A stretch of 64,000 nucleotides of DNA from Lachnospiraceae bacterium (lineage in GTDB: Bacteria > Bacillota > Clostridia > Lachnospirales > Lachnospiraceae). The translations under genes and the position numbers were made by a program. The stretch lies in assembly GCA_028689585.1 (NCBI GenBank), contig JAQVCW010000018.1:1-64000 (forward strand). Direction: 5' to 3'. Below the pieces are notes generated by a model, which was not told the origin of the DNA, ran no database searches, and saw only the letters and a list, made by a program, of their open reading frames with translations. Below are positions 1 through 9,316 of this stretch, piece after piece. The first letter of the stretch is position 1; the number at the start of each line of letters is the position of its first letter.

Positions 1-2
1 AT

Positions 3-284
3 ATCCTTACAAATATACCGCTGGATTTATCTATGGTGCGGTATGCAGGACATGAGTATTATGCGGAGCTGCCATTTACTCCTGTCTTTGATGAAAACAG
101 GACATCTGAGATTAAAGCAGGTCATGTATATTACTGGGATGGCTGGAACGCATTTGTTATTAATTATGTGGATTATGATATTGCTCCATACAAGGTGGTA
201 CATATTGGAGAAATTTCGGATGCATCAATCAGCGATTTTCTTACAAATGCAGAGGAAGAGATAAGTGTTCAGGCTACAAACTAA
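3..284 (+). CDS. cyclophilin-like fold protein, 5'-partial
   Basis: The reading frame is open from the window edge, so the true start lies upstream; residues before the internal Met at 33 (ILTNIPLDLS) continue the same protein. The visible part resembles the small cyclophilin-like family that accompanies reductases and flavodoxins in Clostridia, with segments such as GHEYYAELPF, AGHVYYWDGWNAFVI and DYDIAPYKVVHIGEI. It probably forms a single beta-barrel domain of about 110-120 residues. Function in the family is unclear; peptidyl-prolyl isomerase activity should not be assumed. It sits 22 bp before the SDR gene and is probably co-transcribed with it. Confidence 0.6.
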   Translation: MLTNIPLDLSMVRYAGHEYYAELPFTPVFDENRTSEIKAGHVYYWDGWNAFVINYVDYDIAPYKVVHIGEISDASISDFLTNAEEEISVQATN

Positions 285-306
285 ATAAAATATGGAGAAA
301 ATCAAA

Positions 307-1143
307 ATGAAAAAGAAAGAAGTAATGCTTGTTACAGGAGCAGGACAGCTTAGCATGGCGGTTGCCAGACGCATGGGTTATGGAAAGAAAATCGTTATGG
401 GTGATAAAAATATAGGTAATGCAAAAGCAATTACAGAAATTATGAATCATGCAGGCTTTGATGTGGAACCTGTAGAGATGGATTTATCGTCCAGAGAGTC
501 TATTCTTGCATTAATTGCAAAAGCAGCAGAATATGGCGAAATTAAAATGCTTGTAAATGGAGCAGGTGTATCTCCAAGTCAGGCGCCAATTGACGTGATT
601 TTCAAAGTTGATTTATATGGTACAGCCGTACTGTTGGAAGAGGTCGGAAAGGTTATTGCAGAAGGTGGTGTAGGTATTACAATTTCCAGTCAGTCAGGAC
701 ACAGAATGCCGCAGTTATCAGCGGAAGCTGACGAGCAGCTGGCAATCACACCAACAGAAGAATTACTGAAATTAGAAATTTTACAGCCGGAGAAGATCAA
801 GGACACACTTCATGCTTATCAGATGGCAAAGAGATGCAAAGAGAAACGTGTTATGGCAGAAGCAGTAAAATGGGGTGCGCGAGGAGCAAGAATCAATTCC
901 ATTTCGCCGGGAATCATTGTCACTCCCCTTGCTATCGATGAGTTCAATGGTCCTCGTGGTGATTTCTACAAAAATATGTTTGCTAAGTGTCCGGCGGGCA
1001 GACCGGGAACGGCAGATGAGGTTGCAAATGTAGCGGAACTTCTCATGAGTGATAAAGCAGCCTTTATTACAGGAGCAGATTTTCTCATTGATGGTGGTGC
1101 AACAGCAAGCTATTTCTATGGACCATTGAAACCGGAGGCATAA
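307..1143 (+). CDS. short-chain dehydrogenase/reductase (SDR)
   Basis: Classical SDR of 278 residues, a cytosolic NAD(P)-dependent oxidoreductase. Seen: an N-terminal Rossmann motif TGAGQLS (about residues 10-16, a variant of TGxxxGxG), NGAG in place of NNAG (84-87), a serine-rich active-site strand ISSQSG, the catalytic pair Tyr171/Lys175 (YQMAK), and the C-terminal GADFLIDGGA. I start at 307 because GGAG at 294-297 lies nine bases upstream; an in-frame ATG at 292 has no spaced ribosome binding site. The substrate is unknown. The cupin gene follows after two bases, so the two are one operon. Confidence 0.88.
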   Translation: MKKKEVMLVTGAGQLSMAVARRMGYGKKIVMGDKNIGNAKAITEIMNHAGFDVEPVEMDLSSRESILALIAKAAEYGEIKMLVNGAGVSPSQAPIDVIFKVDLYGTAVLLEEVGKVIAEGGVGITISSQSGHRMPQLSAEADEQLAITPTEELLKLEILQPEKIKDTLHAYQMAKRCKEKRVMAEAVKWGARGARINSISPGIIVTPLAIDEFNGPRGDFYKNMFAKCPAGRPGTADEVANVAELLMSDKAAFITGADFLIDGGATASYFYGPLKPEA

Positions 1144-1145
1144 TT

Positions 1146-1559
1146 ATGAACAAGGATGAATTGATGAAACAGATGATATTTGAAAATGGTAATCCTCTTC
1201 CAGAACAGTTTAGTAAATATTTTGTTGGTAAAGCCTATTTAAATATGCTGACAACAACTGGTGTTTCAATTGGAAATGTAGTATTTGAACCAGCCTGCAG
1301 AAACAACTGGCATATTCATCATAAAGGTGGTCAGATTCTGCTTGTGACGGGAGGAAGGGGTTATTATCAGGCGTGGGGAGAAGAACCGCGAGAGTTAAAA
1401 GCCGGAGATGTTGTTAATATTCCGGCAGAAGTAAAACATTGGCACGGAGCAGCAAAAGATAGTTGGTTTTCTCATCTTGCAATTGAAGTGCCGGGTGAAA
1501 ATGGAAGCAATGAATGGCTGGAAGCTGTGAATGATAAACAGTATCAGACTTTGAAATAG
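1146..1559 (+). CDS. cupin-domain protein
   Basis: Single-domain cupin of 137 residues. The two conserved cupin motifs are visible: NNWHIHHKGGQ (His56, 58, 59) and VKHWHG (His98, 100), which would hold a divalent metal in the beta-barrel. Proteins of this type are often annotated as carboxymuconolactone-decarboxylase-associated or quercetinase-like cupins, but the substrate cannot be read from sequence. It lies two bases after the SDR stop, so it probably works on the same substrate or product. A terminator follows. Confidence 0.85.
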   Translation: MNKDELMKQMIFENGNPLPEQFSKYFVGKAYLNMLTTTGVSIGNVVFEPACRNNWHIHHKGGQILLVTGGRGYYQAWGEEPRELKAGDVVNIPAEVKHWHGAAKDSWFSHLAIEVPGENGSNEWLEAVNDKQYQTLK

Positions 1560-1574
1560 TTTCGACAGACAATC

Positions 1575-1615
1575 AAAGGTGGCAGTCGCAAAAGAAAACT
1601 TGGGACTGCCCCTTT
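1575..1615. terminator. bidirectional terminator between cupin and lysR
   Basis: AAAGGTGGCAGTC pairs with GACTGCCCCTTT across a 16-base loop, with one bulge. The hairpin lies between two convergent genes, with A-rich and T-rich flanks, so it can stop transcription from both sides. Confidence 0.75.
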
Positions 1616-1622
1616 CACTATT

Positions 1623-2501
1623 TTATGTTGCGAGTGTATTTTTAATATTTTGCAGCAAGAGTGATGCTGCTGGTGTAAATACCTGATATTTTTTCCAAAT
1701 CAGATACATTGGCGATAAAAGTGGTGGCTGCAAAGGTCGAAAACATAAATCGCTGTCAGCGTCTGTGTTTATCAGTTTATTAAAGCCAAGAGCATATCCC
1801 AGCCCTTCTCGTACCATGAAGGTTGTATTGAGAATTAAATCGTAGGTTGCGACAATCATTAGTTTATTCTGCATTTCGCCCAGCCATTTTGGCATTTCTT
1901 CATTTAGGCTCTGTCGGGAGCAAATTAAAGGGATGTTCAGCAAATCTTCCTGTGAGATAAATTCTTTATCAGCAAGCGGACTTTCTCTGCGCATCAGCAG
2001 TCCCCATGAATCAGAGAAAGGCATTTTGATGTAGTTGTACTTAACCGGGTCAACCTCCTGCACGATAATTGCAAAATCGAGAAGCCCTTTATCCAATCGT
2101 TCATCAATGGCATCAGATCCACTGCTGTAGAAATGGTAACGAATATTAGGATAGTCATTTTGCAGCTTCTTGACAACACGCAAAAAATGTGTAATGCCTT
2201 CGGATTCGGCACAGCCGATACGGATATCGCCTCCATTAATCTCATCTAACGCCTTGAATTCAGCAGTTGTTTTGTCAACCATATCGAGAATATCTTCAGC
2301 ACGCTTCCGCAAAAGCATTCCCTCTTCTGTCAGCTTTACGCTGTAATTGCTGCGAATAAAGAGTTTCTTGCCCAGTTCTTCTTCTAATTCCTTTAGCTGC
2401 CTTGACATAGTTGGCTGAGACACATGAAGGAAAGAAGCTGCTCTTGTTATATTTTCTTCCCGTGCTACCTCTAAAAAATATCGCAAAACTCGTAGTTCCA
2501 T
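1623..2501 (-). CDS. LysR-family transcriptional regulator
   Basis: Full-length LysR regulator of 292 residues. The N-terminal winged helix-turn-helix is at residues 1-60 (MELRVLRYFLEVAREENITR, then ASFLHVSQPTMSRQLKELEE), followed by a linker helix and a periplasmic-binding-like effector domain at about 90-290. LysR proteins typically bind a promoter near their own gene. This one is divergent from the 2731-6620 operon, which holds aldo/keto reductases and flavodoxin-like proteins, so that operon is the likely target. The effector is unknown. The intergenic region contains a hairpin repeat at 2545-2623. Confidence 0.92.
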   Translation of the reverse strand: MELRVLRYFLEVAREENITRAASFLHVSQPTMSRQLKELEEELGKKLFIRSNYSVKLTEEGMLLRKRAEDILDMVDKTTAEFKALDEINGGDIRIGCAESEGITHFLRVVKKLQNDYPNIRYHFYSSGSDAIDERLDKGLLDFAIIVQEVDPVKYNYIKMPFSDSWGLLMRRESPLADKEFISQEDLLNIPLICSRQSLNEEMPKWLGEMQNKLMIVATYDLILNTTFMVREGLGYALGFNKLINTDADSDLCFRPLQPPLLSPMYLIWKKYQVFTPAASLLLQNIKNTLAT

Positions 2502-2544
2502 TGATTCATCTCCTATAGAATATTTTCCTGAATACAGATATCAT

Positions 2545-2623
2545 GTAATTGCCCTGCTTTCGGGCAATTACCCACGCAAAGCGCAAACGCGCTCTTTGCG
2601 TTTTCTGCATGCGCTTTGCTCCT
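2545..2623 (-). repeat. 90-bp hairpin repeat, third (inverted) copy
   Basis: This is the reverse complement of the two tandem copies at 12271-12450. It contains a perfect 10-bp hairpin, GTAATTGCCC / GGGCAATTAC with a seven-base loop, next to a second hairpin of CGCAAAG / CTTTGCG arms. It sits between the divergent lysR and 2731 genes. The 10 kb spacing and opposite orientation mark it as a dispersed palindromic element rather than a local duplication. Confidence 0.8.
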
Positions 2624-2730
2624 CATTGTATCATGTCCAGTTATTCAGCACAAGAATAACTAGATATTCAAACCAAGCATTTTACATTTCTGAACTTGTT
2701 GAATATAATAAAAAATACAGGAGGTGGATT

Positions 2731-2988
2731 ATGCCGGAAGCAACCGATAGTATGGAATTATTGCTGCAGAACTTAAAGGATGCAGGATGTGATGAGAAAA
2801 TGATCAGTCAGTGTATGGCTTTAGCCACATCAAAACAGTTATCAGAAATTTTGTTAAAACTGAAAAAGCACAAAAAACAGTTGCTTGATATTGTCCATTC
2901 TGGACAGAAGGAAATAGACTGTCTGGATTATCTGATTTATTCGGTCAGCAAACGAATTGAAAAGGAGAAGAAAAATTATGATGAATGA
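2731..2988 (+). CDS. small helical hypothetical protein
   Basis: An 85-residue charged, leucine- and lysine-rich protein predicted to be all helical (LLKLKKHKKQLLDIVHSG, SVSKRIEKEKKN). The start at 2731 is chosen for the strong AGGAGGTGG site just upstream; the longer open frame from 2596 runs through the repeat and has no ribosome binding site. I do not recognise a named family. It is the first gene of the reductase operon, and its last codons overlap the start of the AKR gene, so translation is probably coupled. A regulatory or adaptor role is only a guess. Confidence 0.65.
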   Translation: MPEATDSMELLLQNLKDAGCDEKMISQCMALATSKQLSEILLKLKKHKKQLLDIVHSGQKEIDCLDYLIYSVSKRIEKEKKNYDE

Positions 2989-3931
2989 TAAAACATTGCC
3001 TAAAATTGCACTGGGTGCATGGTCTTGGGGTGTAGGCGCAGCTGGTGGAGATCAAGTGTTTGGAAACCATTTATTTGAGAATGATTTGAAGTCTGTATTT
3101 GATAAGGCAATGGAATGCGGATTAAATCTGTGGGATACAGCAGCAGTATATGGGGAGGGAACCTCAGAAAGAATTCTTGGAAACTTTGCAAAAGGGGTTT
3201 CAAGAGATTCTGTTATCCTCTCTACAAAGTTTACACCACAAATTGCATCTGATTCAGAAAATGCTATGCAGGAGATGCTTGATGGAAGCAAGAAACGACT
3301 TCATACGGATATGATAGATATTTACTGGATTCACAATCCAATGGATGTAGAGAAATGGACACCAGAATTGATTCCTTTGGTAAAAAGCGGACAAATCAAG
3401 TCTATAGGTGTATCAAACTACAATCTTTCAGAATTGAAACGTGCAAATGAAATTTTAGGCACGGCAGGGTTACGAGTATCTGCAGTACAAAACCATTACA
3501 GCCTTTTGCACCGTTCTTCGGAATATGCTGGAATTTTGGACTACTGTAAAGAAAATGAAATAACCTTCTATGCTTATATGGTATTGGAGCAGGGGGCGCT
3601 TACAGGACGGTTTGATACGACACATCCATTCCCTGCAGGAACAGGACGTGGTGATTCTTACAATCCACATTTAAAAGAATTGGAACAGCTTGTTGCTGCG
3701 ATGAAACAGATTGGAGACGTTCATAAAGCAAGTCCTGCGCAGATTGCAATTTCTTGGGCAATTGCAAAAGGCACACTTCCTATTATTGGAGTGACAAAAG
3801 TAAAGCAGGTAGAGGAAGCGGATGCCGCAATACAAATTCAGTTATCAAATGAAGAAGTGAAACGCTTGGAGCAGTTCGGAGAGCAAACAGGAATTTCTAC
3901 CCTGCGTGAGTGGGAACAGGAAATGGTGTGA
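2978..3931 (+). CDS. aldo/keto reductase
   Basis: AKR-superfamily (beta/alpha)8 barrel of 317 residues, an NADPH-dependent carbonyl reductase. The catalytic tetrad is present: Asp53 and Tyr58 in [11 protein letters not shown], Lys84 in STKFTP, and His119 in IYWIHNP. The C-terminal cofactor-binding segment [14 protein letters not shown] is intact. Start 2978 follows GGAGAAG; the next ATG at 2981 is possible. It overlaps the upstream small gene by 11 bases and is followed closely by the acetyltransferase gene. Substrate unknown. Confidence 0.92.
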   Translation: MMNDKTLPKIALGAWSWGVGAAGGDQVFGNHLFENDLKSVFDKAMECGLNLWDTAAVYGEGTSERILGNFAKGVSRDSVILSTKFTPQIASDSENAMQEMLDGSKKRLHTDMIDIYWIHNPMDVEKWTPELIPLVKSGQIKSIGVSNYNLSELKRANEILGTAGLRVSAVQNHYSLLHRSSEYAGILDYCKENEITFYAYMVLEQGALTGRFDTTHPFPAGTGRGDSYNPHLKELEQLVAAMKQIGDVHKASPAQIAISWAIAKGTLPIIGVTKVKQVEEADAAIQIQLSNEEVKRLEQFGEQTGISTLREWEQEMV

Positions 3932-4557
3932 TTGCAGTGGTGGACGAGAAAATAACTGTAGAAGATGTAATTGCTGGATTCAGTGAAGGTGCAGTGAGAA
4001 ATACAGCCAGATCGGCATTTGCTGAACAACTTTTTCAAGAGGCTATCCGACTGGGGATGGAATTGAATACGAAATATCACACGCCGGAAGAAATCAGAGA
4101 AATCATGTCACAACTCACTGGAAGAAAAATTGACGGTACATTGCGGATGTTTCCGCCGTTCTATATGGACTTTGGGAAGAATATTCAATTTGGGAAAGAT
4201 GTTTTCATCAATTCCGGCTGTCACTTTCAAGATCAGGGTGGTATTACAATTGGTGATGGAACATTGATTGGTCATAATGTAGTATTGGCAACTATTAACC
4301 ATGACTTGAGACCTGAAAACAACAGAAAAAATCATTATGCGCCAATTAAAATAGGCAGCCATGTTTGGATTGGCTCCAATGCTACGGTGCTTTCAGGAGT
4401 AGAAATTGGAGATTGGTCAGTCATTGCAGCAGGTGCAGTGGTAACCAAAGATGTGTCTGCAATGTCCATTGTTGGTGGTGTGCCGGCAAAAGTGATTCGT
4501 TATCTTAGCGATGAAGAAAAAGGAGAATATAAGAAATATGAAAGTATTAGCAATTAA
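3928..4557 (+). CDS. maltose/galactoside O-acetyltransferase-type protein (LbH fold)
   Basis: About 209 residues with a left-handed beta-helix of hexapeptide repeats ([40 protein letters not shown]) and the typical end [11 protein letters not shown]. The His in ATINHD is the expected catalytic base of the family, which moves acetyl from acetyl-CoA to sugars or similar hydroxyl acceptors. The start is uncertain: GTG at 3928 overlaps the AKR stop by four bases, and GTG at 3910 is also in frame. The family normally begins with a 50-residue helical region, which is present. Confidence 0.85.
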   Translation: MIAVVDEKITVEDVIAGFSEGAVRNTARSAFAEQLFQEAIRLGMELNTKYHTPEEIREIMSQLTGRKIDGTLRMFPPFYMDFGKNIQFGKDVFINSGCHFQDQGGITIGDGTLIGHNVVLATINHDLRPENNRKNHYAPIKIGSHVWIGSNATVLSGVEIGDWSVIAAGAVVTKDVSAMSIVGGVPAKVIRYLSDEEKGEYKKYESISN

Positions 4558-5110
4558 CGGAAGTGCAAGAATAGATGGCAATACAGCTATTATTATCGGA
4601 AAAGTATTTGAAGAATTAAATGCGGCTGGTATTGAAACCGAGATGATACAGTTTGCGGGAAATATCATTGAGCCTTGTAAAGCCTGTTGGGCGTGTGGCG
4701 GACAGAACAATTGTGTACATAAGAAAGATATGTTTCATGAGGTCTATGAAAAAATGCTGGACGCAGACGGGATTATCCTTGGCTCTCCAGTCTATTCGGC
4801 CAATGTGTCAGCCAATATGCAGGCATTTTTGGAAAGAGCAGCAGTTGTGGGAGATATGAACCGAGATGGAAAGACAATGAAGCATAAAGTTGGTGCAGCC
4901 GTTGCAGCTGTTCGCCGTGGCGGTGCTTTGCAGGCGGTAGATACTATGAATCACTTTTTCTTAAATCATGAAATGGTTGTGGTTGGTTCTACTTACTGGA
5001 ATATGGTTTACGGTCAGATGCCGGGCGATGTGTTGAATGATGAAGAAGGTCTGACAAATATGAAAAATCTTGGTCAAAATATGGCGTATGTATTAAACAC
5101 TCTTAGGTAA
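4538..5110 (+). CDS. NADPH-dependent FMN reductase / flavodoxin-family protein
   Basis: A 190-residue flavodoxin-fold protein. It opens with [15 protein letters not shown], the phosphate-binding loop for FMN, and has the [10 protein letters not shown] segment that packs on the isoalloxazine ring. A cysteine cluster [13 protein letters not shown] (around residues 47-59) is typical of the iron-sulfur flavoprotein-like subgroup, although here it may be only partly used. Start 4538 has AAAGGAG upstream; the open frame to 4511 is out of place. It overlaps the acetyltransferase by 20 bases, indicating tight operon packing. Confidence 0.88.
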   Translation: MKVLAINGSARIDGNTAIIIGKVFEELNAAGIETEMIQFAGNIIEPCKACWACGGQNNCVHKKDMFHEVYEKMLDADGIILGSPVYSANVSANMQAFLERAAVVGDMNRDGKTMKHKVGAAVAAVRRGGALQAVDTMNHFFLNHEMVVVGSTYWNMVYGQMPGDVLNDEEGLTNMKNLGQNMAYVLNTLR

Positions 5111-5120
5111 GGTGGTGCAA

Positions 5121-6620
5121 ATGCAAAAACGATTGATTGGAATATTGCTTACATTTAGCATAGTTTGTTTGCTGGCTGGATGTAGTGCAGACCCTTCTTT
5201 TGGAGGGCAATTGGACGGTAACTCATTGGAAATGGAATCGAATAATACAGAAGTGGAAAGTGAGGATGCACCAATGAATACAGAAACACCAATAGAAAAA
5301 ATATTAGTTGCGTATTTTTCCAATACTGGAACAACAAAAAGCGTAGCAGAAAAAGCGGCTGATATTTTGAAGGCGGATGTTTATGAAATTGTACCAGAAG
5401 ACCCATATACAGAAGCTGATTTAGCATATTACACAAATGGACGAGCTGATCAGGAGCAGGATAACCCTGATGCACGACCTGCTATTGCAGGAGATGCCTT
5501 GGATATGACTCAGTATGATACTGTGCTGGTTGGATATCCGATTTGGCATGGACAAGCACCCAGAATTATCAGCACATTCTTAGAAAGCTATGATTTCACA
5601 GGAAAGACTATTGTACCATTTTGTACTTCCCACAGCAGCGGAATAGGTTCCAGTGCTGATAATCTCCATCTACTGGCGGAAGATGCAGAGTGGATGGAAG
5701 GCAGACGATTTGGTGCTGATCATACGAAGGAGGATGTGGAAGTGTGGCTTAATGAAATGAAGATTACACCGACAAGTGCAGAAAAAATAAGAGAATTTAA
5801 TTTTGAAGCCCATACGGTTACACTGAACAGCGGTTATGAAATGCCCATAAATGGACTTGGCACATACAGTCTTCATGAAGATGAGTGCATTGATTCTGTA
5901 AAGGAGGCACTGAGAAGAGGTGTTCGCCTAATTGATACTGCATCTGCTTATGGAAATGAAGAAGAAGTTGGTCAGGCAGTTAGGGAGGCAATGGATGAAC
6001 TTGGAATCAAGCGAGAAGAAATCTTTGTTATTACCAAAATCTATCCGGGGGATGAAATGAAAAATCCAGAGCAGTCCATTCAGGCTTGTATAGATAGGCT
6101 GAATATTGGCTATGTAGATATGATGCTGCTCCACCATCCTGATGCAAATGATGTAAAAGCATATAAAACAATGGAAAAATTTGTGGAGGAAGGGCAAATT
6201 CGTTCCATAGGTCTTTCCAATTGGTATGTGGAAGAGTTGAAAGAATTTTTACCACAGATTACGATTACTCCTGCGTTAGTACAAAATGAAATACATCCCT
6301 ACTATCAAGAGAATGATGTAATTCCATATATTCAGGAGTTGGGAATTGTTGTACAGGGCTGGTATCCACTGGGGGGCAGAGGGCATACGGCTGAACTCCT
6401 TGGAGATGAAGTGATTTCGGCCATTGCACAAGCACATGAGGTATCTTCTGCACAGGTGATTCTGCGTTGGAATCTGCAAAAGAATGTGGTAGTCATTCCG
6501 GGGTCGAGCAATCCGGATCACATTCAAGAGAATACGGAATTGTATGACTTTGAGCTGACAGATGAGGAAATGTTGCAAATCAATGCACTTGACCGAAATG
6601 AAAAACATGACTGGTATTGA
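5121..6620 (+). CDS. lipoprotein fusing flavodoxin and aldo/keto reductase domains
   Basis: A 499-residue two-domain protein behind a lipoprotein signal: hydrophobic IGILLTFSIVCLLAGC with lipobox LLAGC, modified Cys about residue 21. After a Glu/Asn-rich linker comes a flavodoxin domain (about 58-215; KILVAYFSNTGTTKSVAEKA binds FMN; VGYPIWHGQAP) and then a full AKR domain (about 230-495; LIDTASAYGNEE, ITKIYPGD, MLLHHPD carry Asp, Tyr, Lys, His). ATG 5121 is chosen because AGGTGG precedes it. If exported as predicted, an NADPH-type reductase would sit outside the membrane, which is odd. Last gene of the operon; a terminator follows. Confidence 0.88.
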   Translation: MQKRLIGILLTFSIVCLLAGCSADPSFGGQLDGNSLEMESNNTEVESEDAPMNTETPIEKILVAYFSNTGTTKSVAEKAADILKADVYEIVPEDPYTEADLAYYTNGRADQEQDNPDARPAIAGDALDMTQYDTVLVGYPIWHGQAPRIISTFLESYDFTGKTIVPFCTSHSSGIGSSADNLHLLAEDAEWMEGRRFGADHTKEDVEVWLNEMKITPTSAEKIREFNFEAHTVTLNSGYEMPINGLGTYSLHEDECIDSVKEALRRGVRLIDTASAYGNEEEVGQAVREAMDELGIKREEIFVITKIYPGDEMKNPEQSIQACIDRLNIGYVDMMLLHHPDANDVKAYKTMEKFVEEGQIRSIGLSNWYVEELKEFLPQITITPALVQNEIHPYYQENDVIPYIQELGIVVQGWYPLGGRGHTAELLGDEVISAIAQAHEVSSAQVILRWNLQKNVVVIPGSSNPDHIQENTELYDFELTDEEMLQINALDRNEKHDWY

Positions 6621-6659
6621 TCCAAATAGAACTATGCCAATAAATGAATAATGAGAAAG

Positions 6660-6692
6660 GCGCATGACATTTAACCGTGTCATGCGCTTATT
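6660..6692 (+). terminator. intrinsic terminator of reductase operon
   Basis: Perfect 10-bp stem GCGCATGACA / TGTCATGCGC with an eight-base loop, followed by TTATTT. It lies 40 bp after the flavodoxin-AKR stop codon. Confidence 0.85.
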
Positions 6693-7147
6693 TGATCATT
6701 GAGAAACAGCCACTTTTCGGCTATAATGTAGTGGATATGTTCCCTCGAAAAAAGGCTCGGTGGATATGTTTGGTGGTCAATAGTGGATATATTCCCACAT
6801 ACGGACGTGGGGCTAAGACGTACTTCCTGTCCTCTCGTGCCATTGCGAGGTTTGCGTGGAATTGAGGCGAAAATGAGAAGATAGAAAAGGTATAGTCGTA
6901 TGCTGATATTTTATTAAATTTGTCTTTATTTCCAACGTTTTATTATGACAAAATGCTGAATTTTTTAGCAAAATTACTGGCTTATTGTATAAGAAAGTGA
7001 TAAAATTTAAATAATACGTTTTTTGTTTTTCCGCAATAATCGAGTGTTCCGTTGTCAAAGCCATCACGATTTTTGATACGTCCATTCGTTTTAAATAATA
7101 TCAAAGTGCTTTATGGTACTGTTCTAAAAAGGGAGGGAAGTTGTATC
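6693..7147. other. gene-free stretch with three GTGGATAT repeats
   Basis: No credible gene. GTGGATATGTT occurs at 6731 and 6760, and GTGGATATATT at 6783, giving three copies in about 65 bp. The first and third are each followed by CCC, which looks like the repeated terminal motif of an insertion sequence, but no transposase or second end was found. The AT-rich remainder (6900-7130) should contain the promoter of the kinase operon; TAAAAT near 7002 is a possible -10, and no good -35 was identified. Confidence 0.4.
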
Positions 7148-9316
7148 GTGAAGAGCAAAAGAAACGAAAGTTTAAAAGTCCCTTCCTTTTTAAGTTATTT
7201 GATCGCAACTTGCATGGTGATTGGGCTTGCTCTGGGTGTATTCTATTTCGTTCACAGCTATACCCAACTGCAGGAGGAATTAAAACAGGAACGCATCGTC
7301 TATGTAAACGAAATCTCAAGCCAGATTTCCACATCCATCTATAACCGAAGAGATCGTCTCCTTCAACAGATTTCGTCCACCGCCAGTTCGTTGGATTATA
7401 TGGAAGTACATACTTTTGAAGATGTGAGAAAACTGTTCAAAGATAAATTGGATGACAACTATACGATTGTGCTGTGTGATGCTGAGGGGCGCAGCATCGA
7501 CTTAAACAGCAATTCCTATCCACTCCGAAATAATGACAAAGTCGGCGAAGTCCTGGACGCAAGTGATGCACAGTATTTTTTTGAAAAGTCAACCAGCGGC
7601 ATCGATTACTGGGTATTCGGAAAAACAATTACACCAAAAGAAATTGACGGTTATCATTTTGTTGCCGTTTTTGAACTGTATAATGTTTCTCAATTTCAGT
7701 CCGCTTTCAGCTTGGATTTGTTCGATGATGTGGGCATGGGTATGATTGTAAACAACGACAGCTCCCTCAGATTGAAATCTGACCATGATTCGATTGGTTT
7801 AGGCTACAACGCCTTACAGACCTTTGCAAAATTAGGCTTAGAGCAGGAGACGGTAAAGAAGATTCGAGCTGATATGCTAAATGGCACGGACGGGAAACTC
7901 TATGTCACCTTTGATGATGCAAACTGGATTCTTGACTATCAAAAAATTGAAGGCTCCGATGAGTATGTTTTAGTTATCGTTCCGATAGCGGTGACCTCTG
8001 CAGGCGTTACACAGAATCTGCGTGCCACACTACTTGCAGTTGGAATCATCATTGGCTGCATCTCTATGCTTCTCATTTTGTTTGTCCTCCGAAATACGCA
8101 GATTGCCAAGCAGCGCAACAAGCAGCTTTATGAACTGGAGCTGCGGGCCAAAACGGTGGAAAGCAAAAATGATTTCCTTGCAAAGATGAGCCATGATATC
8201 CGCACGCCGCTCAACGCAATCATCGGCATGAACTATATTGCCACCACACAGGTGGAGGAAACAGCGCCTGTCATGGACAGCCTGACTCGGATTGATACTT
8301 CAGCCAAATATCTGCTTAATATTCTAAATGATGTTTTGGATATGAGCAAAATCGAGAGCGGCAAGATGGAGCTGAACCTGGCAGAATTTAGAATGGACAA
8401 TCTGCTGACGACTCTGCGCACCATCGTGGAAACGCAATCGAAAGAAAAAGACATTCATTTTACCATGAAGATCGACCCGCGGGTAACCGGATATTATCTG
8501 GGTGATGCCCTGCATATCAATCAAATCCTCATGAACCTCATTTCCAATGCACTGAAATTCACTTCGGAGAACGGACATATTTCAGTGGATGTGGAGAGCC
8601 AGGAAAGAATTGCCGATACACAATATATTCGGTTTACCGTAACAGATAACGGAATCGGCATGACAGAAGAATTTATGAAAAATATCTTTTCGCCTTTCAC
8701 GCAGGACGGCGCAGATATTTCGCATAAATATGGCGGCAGTGGTTTGGGGCTTTCTATTGTAAAGAATTTTGTGGACATGATGGGCGGAACTATCCGTGTT
8801 CACAGCAAAAAGGACGAGGGCAGCACCTTCGCCATTTTACTGCCTTTAAAAATGATTGATAAACCTATTGCTGAGCAGGAGAAGCCTATTGAAATTGCAG
8901 ATGAAAGCATTCTGGTTGGGAAAAGAATTCTTTTAGTTGAAGATAATGCCATCAACATGATGATTGCAAAGAAGATTCTGCTGATGCTTAAGATGACCGT
9001 GGAGGAAGCGGTAAACGGCAAGCTGGCACTGGAGCTGTTTGAAGCGAAACCAGCCGGTTATTACTCCATTATTGTGACCGATATCCGTATGCCGGAAATG
9101 GATGGCTATGAATTGACAACCCACATTCGCACTTCAAAGCATCCCGATGCTTCGATGATTCCCATCATTGCAATGAGTGCCAATGCGTTCGATGAGGATA
9201 TAAAAAAATCTTTGGCACAGGGTATGAATGCACATTTAAAGAAGCCGATTGATGTAGCGGAACTAAAATTGGTTCTTTTCACCTACATAAGAAAGGAGCC
9301 GCCTGATGAAAAATAA
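7148..9316 (+). CDS. hybrid sensor histidine kinase with receiver domain
   Basis: A 722-residue membrane kinase. A transmembrane helix at about residues 16-37 and another near 300-325 flank a 260-residue extracellular sensor region. Then come HisKA (MSHDIRTPLNAI, phospho-acceptor His349), HATPase (NLISNALKF, DNGIGM, GGSGLGLSIV) and a C-terminal receiver (VEDNAINM, phospho-acceptor Asp645 in VTDIRMPEMDG, then KKPID). GTG at 7148 is chosen for the upstream GGGAGGG; the longer frame from 7052 would add residues upstream of any ribosome site. No DNA-binding response regulator or HPt protein is encoded nearby, so the output is unknown. It overlaps the next gene by 11 bases. Confidence 0.92.
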   Translation: MKSKRNESLKVPSFLSYLIATCMVIGLALGVFYFVHSYTQLQEELKQERIVYVNEISSQISTSIYNRRDRLLQQISSTASSLDYMEVHTFEDVRKLFKDKLDDNYTIVLCDAEGRSIDLNSNSYPLRNNDKVGEVLDASDAQYFFEKSTSGIDYWVFGKTITPKEIDGYHFVAVFELYNVSQFQSAFSLDLFDDVGMGMIVNNDSSLRLKSDHDSIGLGYNALQTFAKLGLEQETVKKIRADMLNGTDGKLYVTFDDANWILDYQKIEGSDEYVLVIVPIAVTSAGVTQNLRATLLAVGIIIGCISMLLILFVLRNTQIAKQRNKQLYELELRAKTVESKNDFLAKMSHDIRTPLNAIIGMNYIATTQVEETAPVMDSLTRIDTSAKYLLNILNDVLDMSKIESGKMELNLAEFRMDNLLTTLRTIVETQSKEKDIHFTMKIDPRVTGYYLGDALHINQILMNLISNALKFTSENGHISVDVESQERIADTQYIRFTVTDNGIGMTEEFMKNIFSPFTQDGADISHKYGGSGLGLSIVKNFVDMMGGTIRVHSKKDEGSTFAILLPLKMIDKPIAEQEKPIEIADESILVGKRILLVEDNAINMMIAKKILLMLKMTVEEAVNGKLALELFEAKPAGYYSIIVTDIRMPEMDGYELTTHIRTSKHPDASMIPIIAMSANAFDEDIKKSLAQGMNAHLKKPIDVAELKLVLFTYIRKEPPDEK

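Noticed and set aside
2596-2730. Longer N-terminus for the small helical protein
   Set aside because: The extension is encoded by the hairpin repeat and lacks a ribosome binding site, whereas ATG 2731 has AGGAGGTGG.
6693-6860. Insertion-sequence remnant of a named family
   Set aside because: Only short repeated motifs are visible, with no transposase fragment in any frame.
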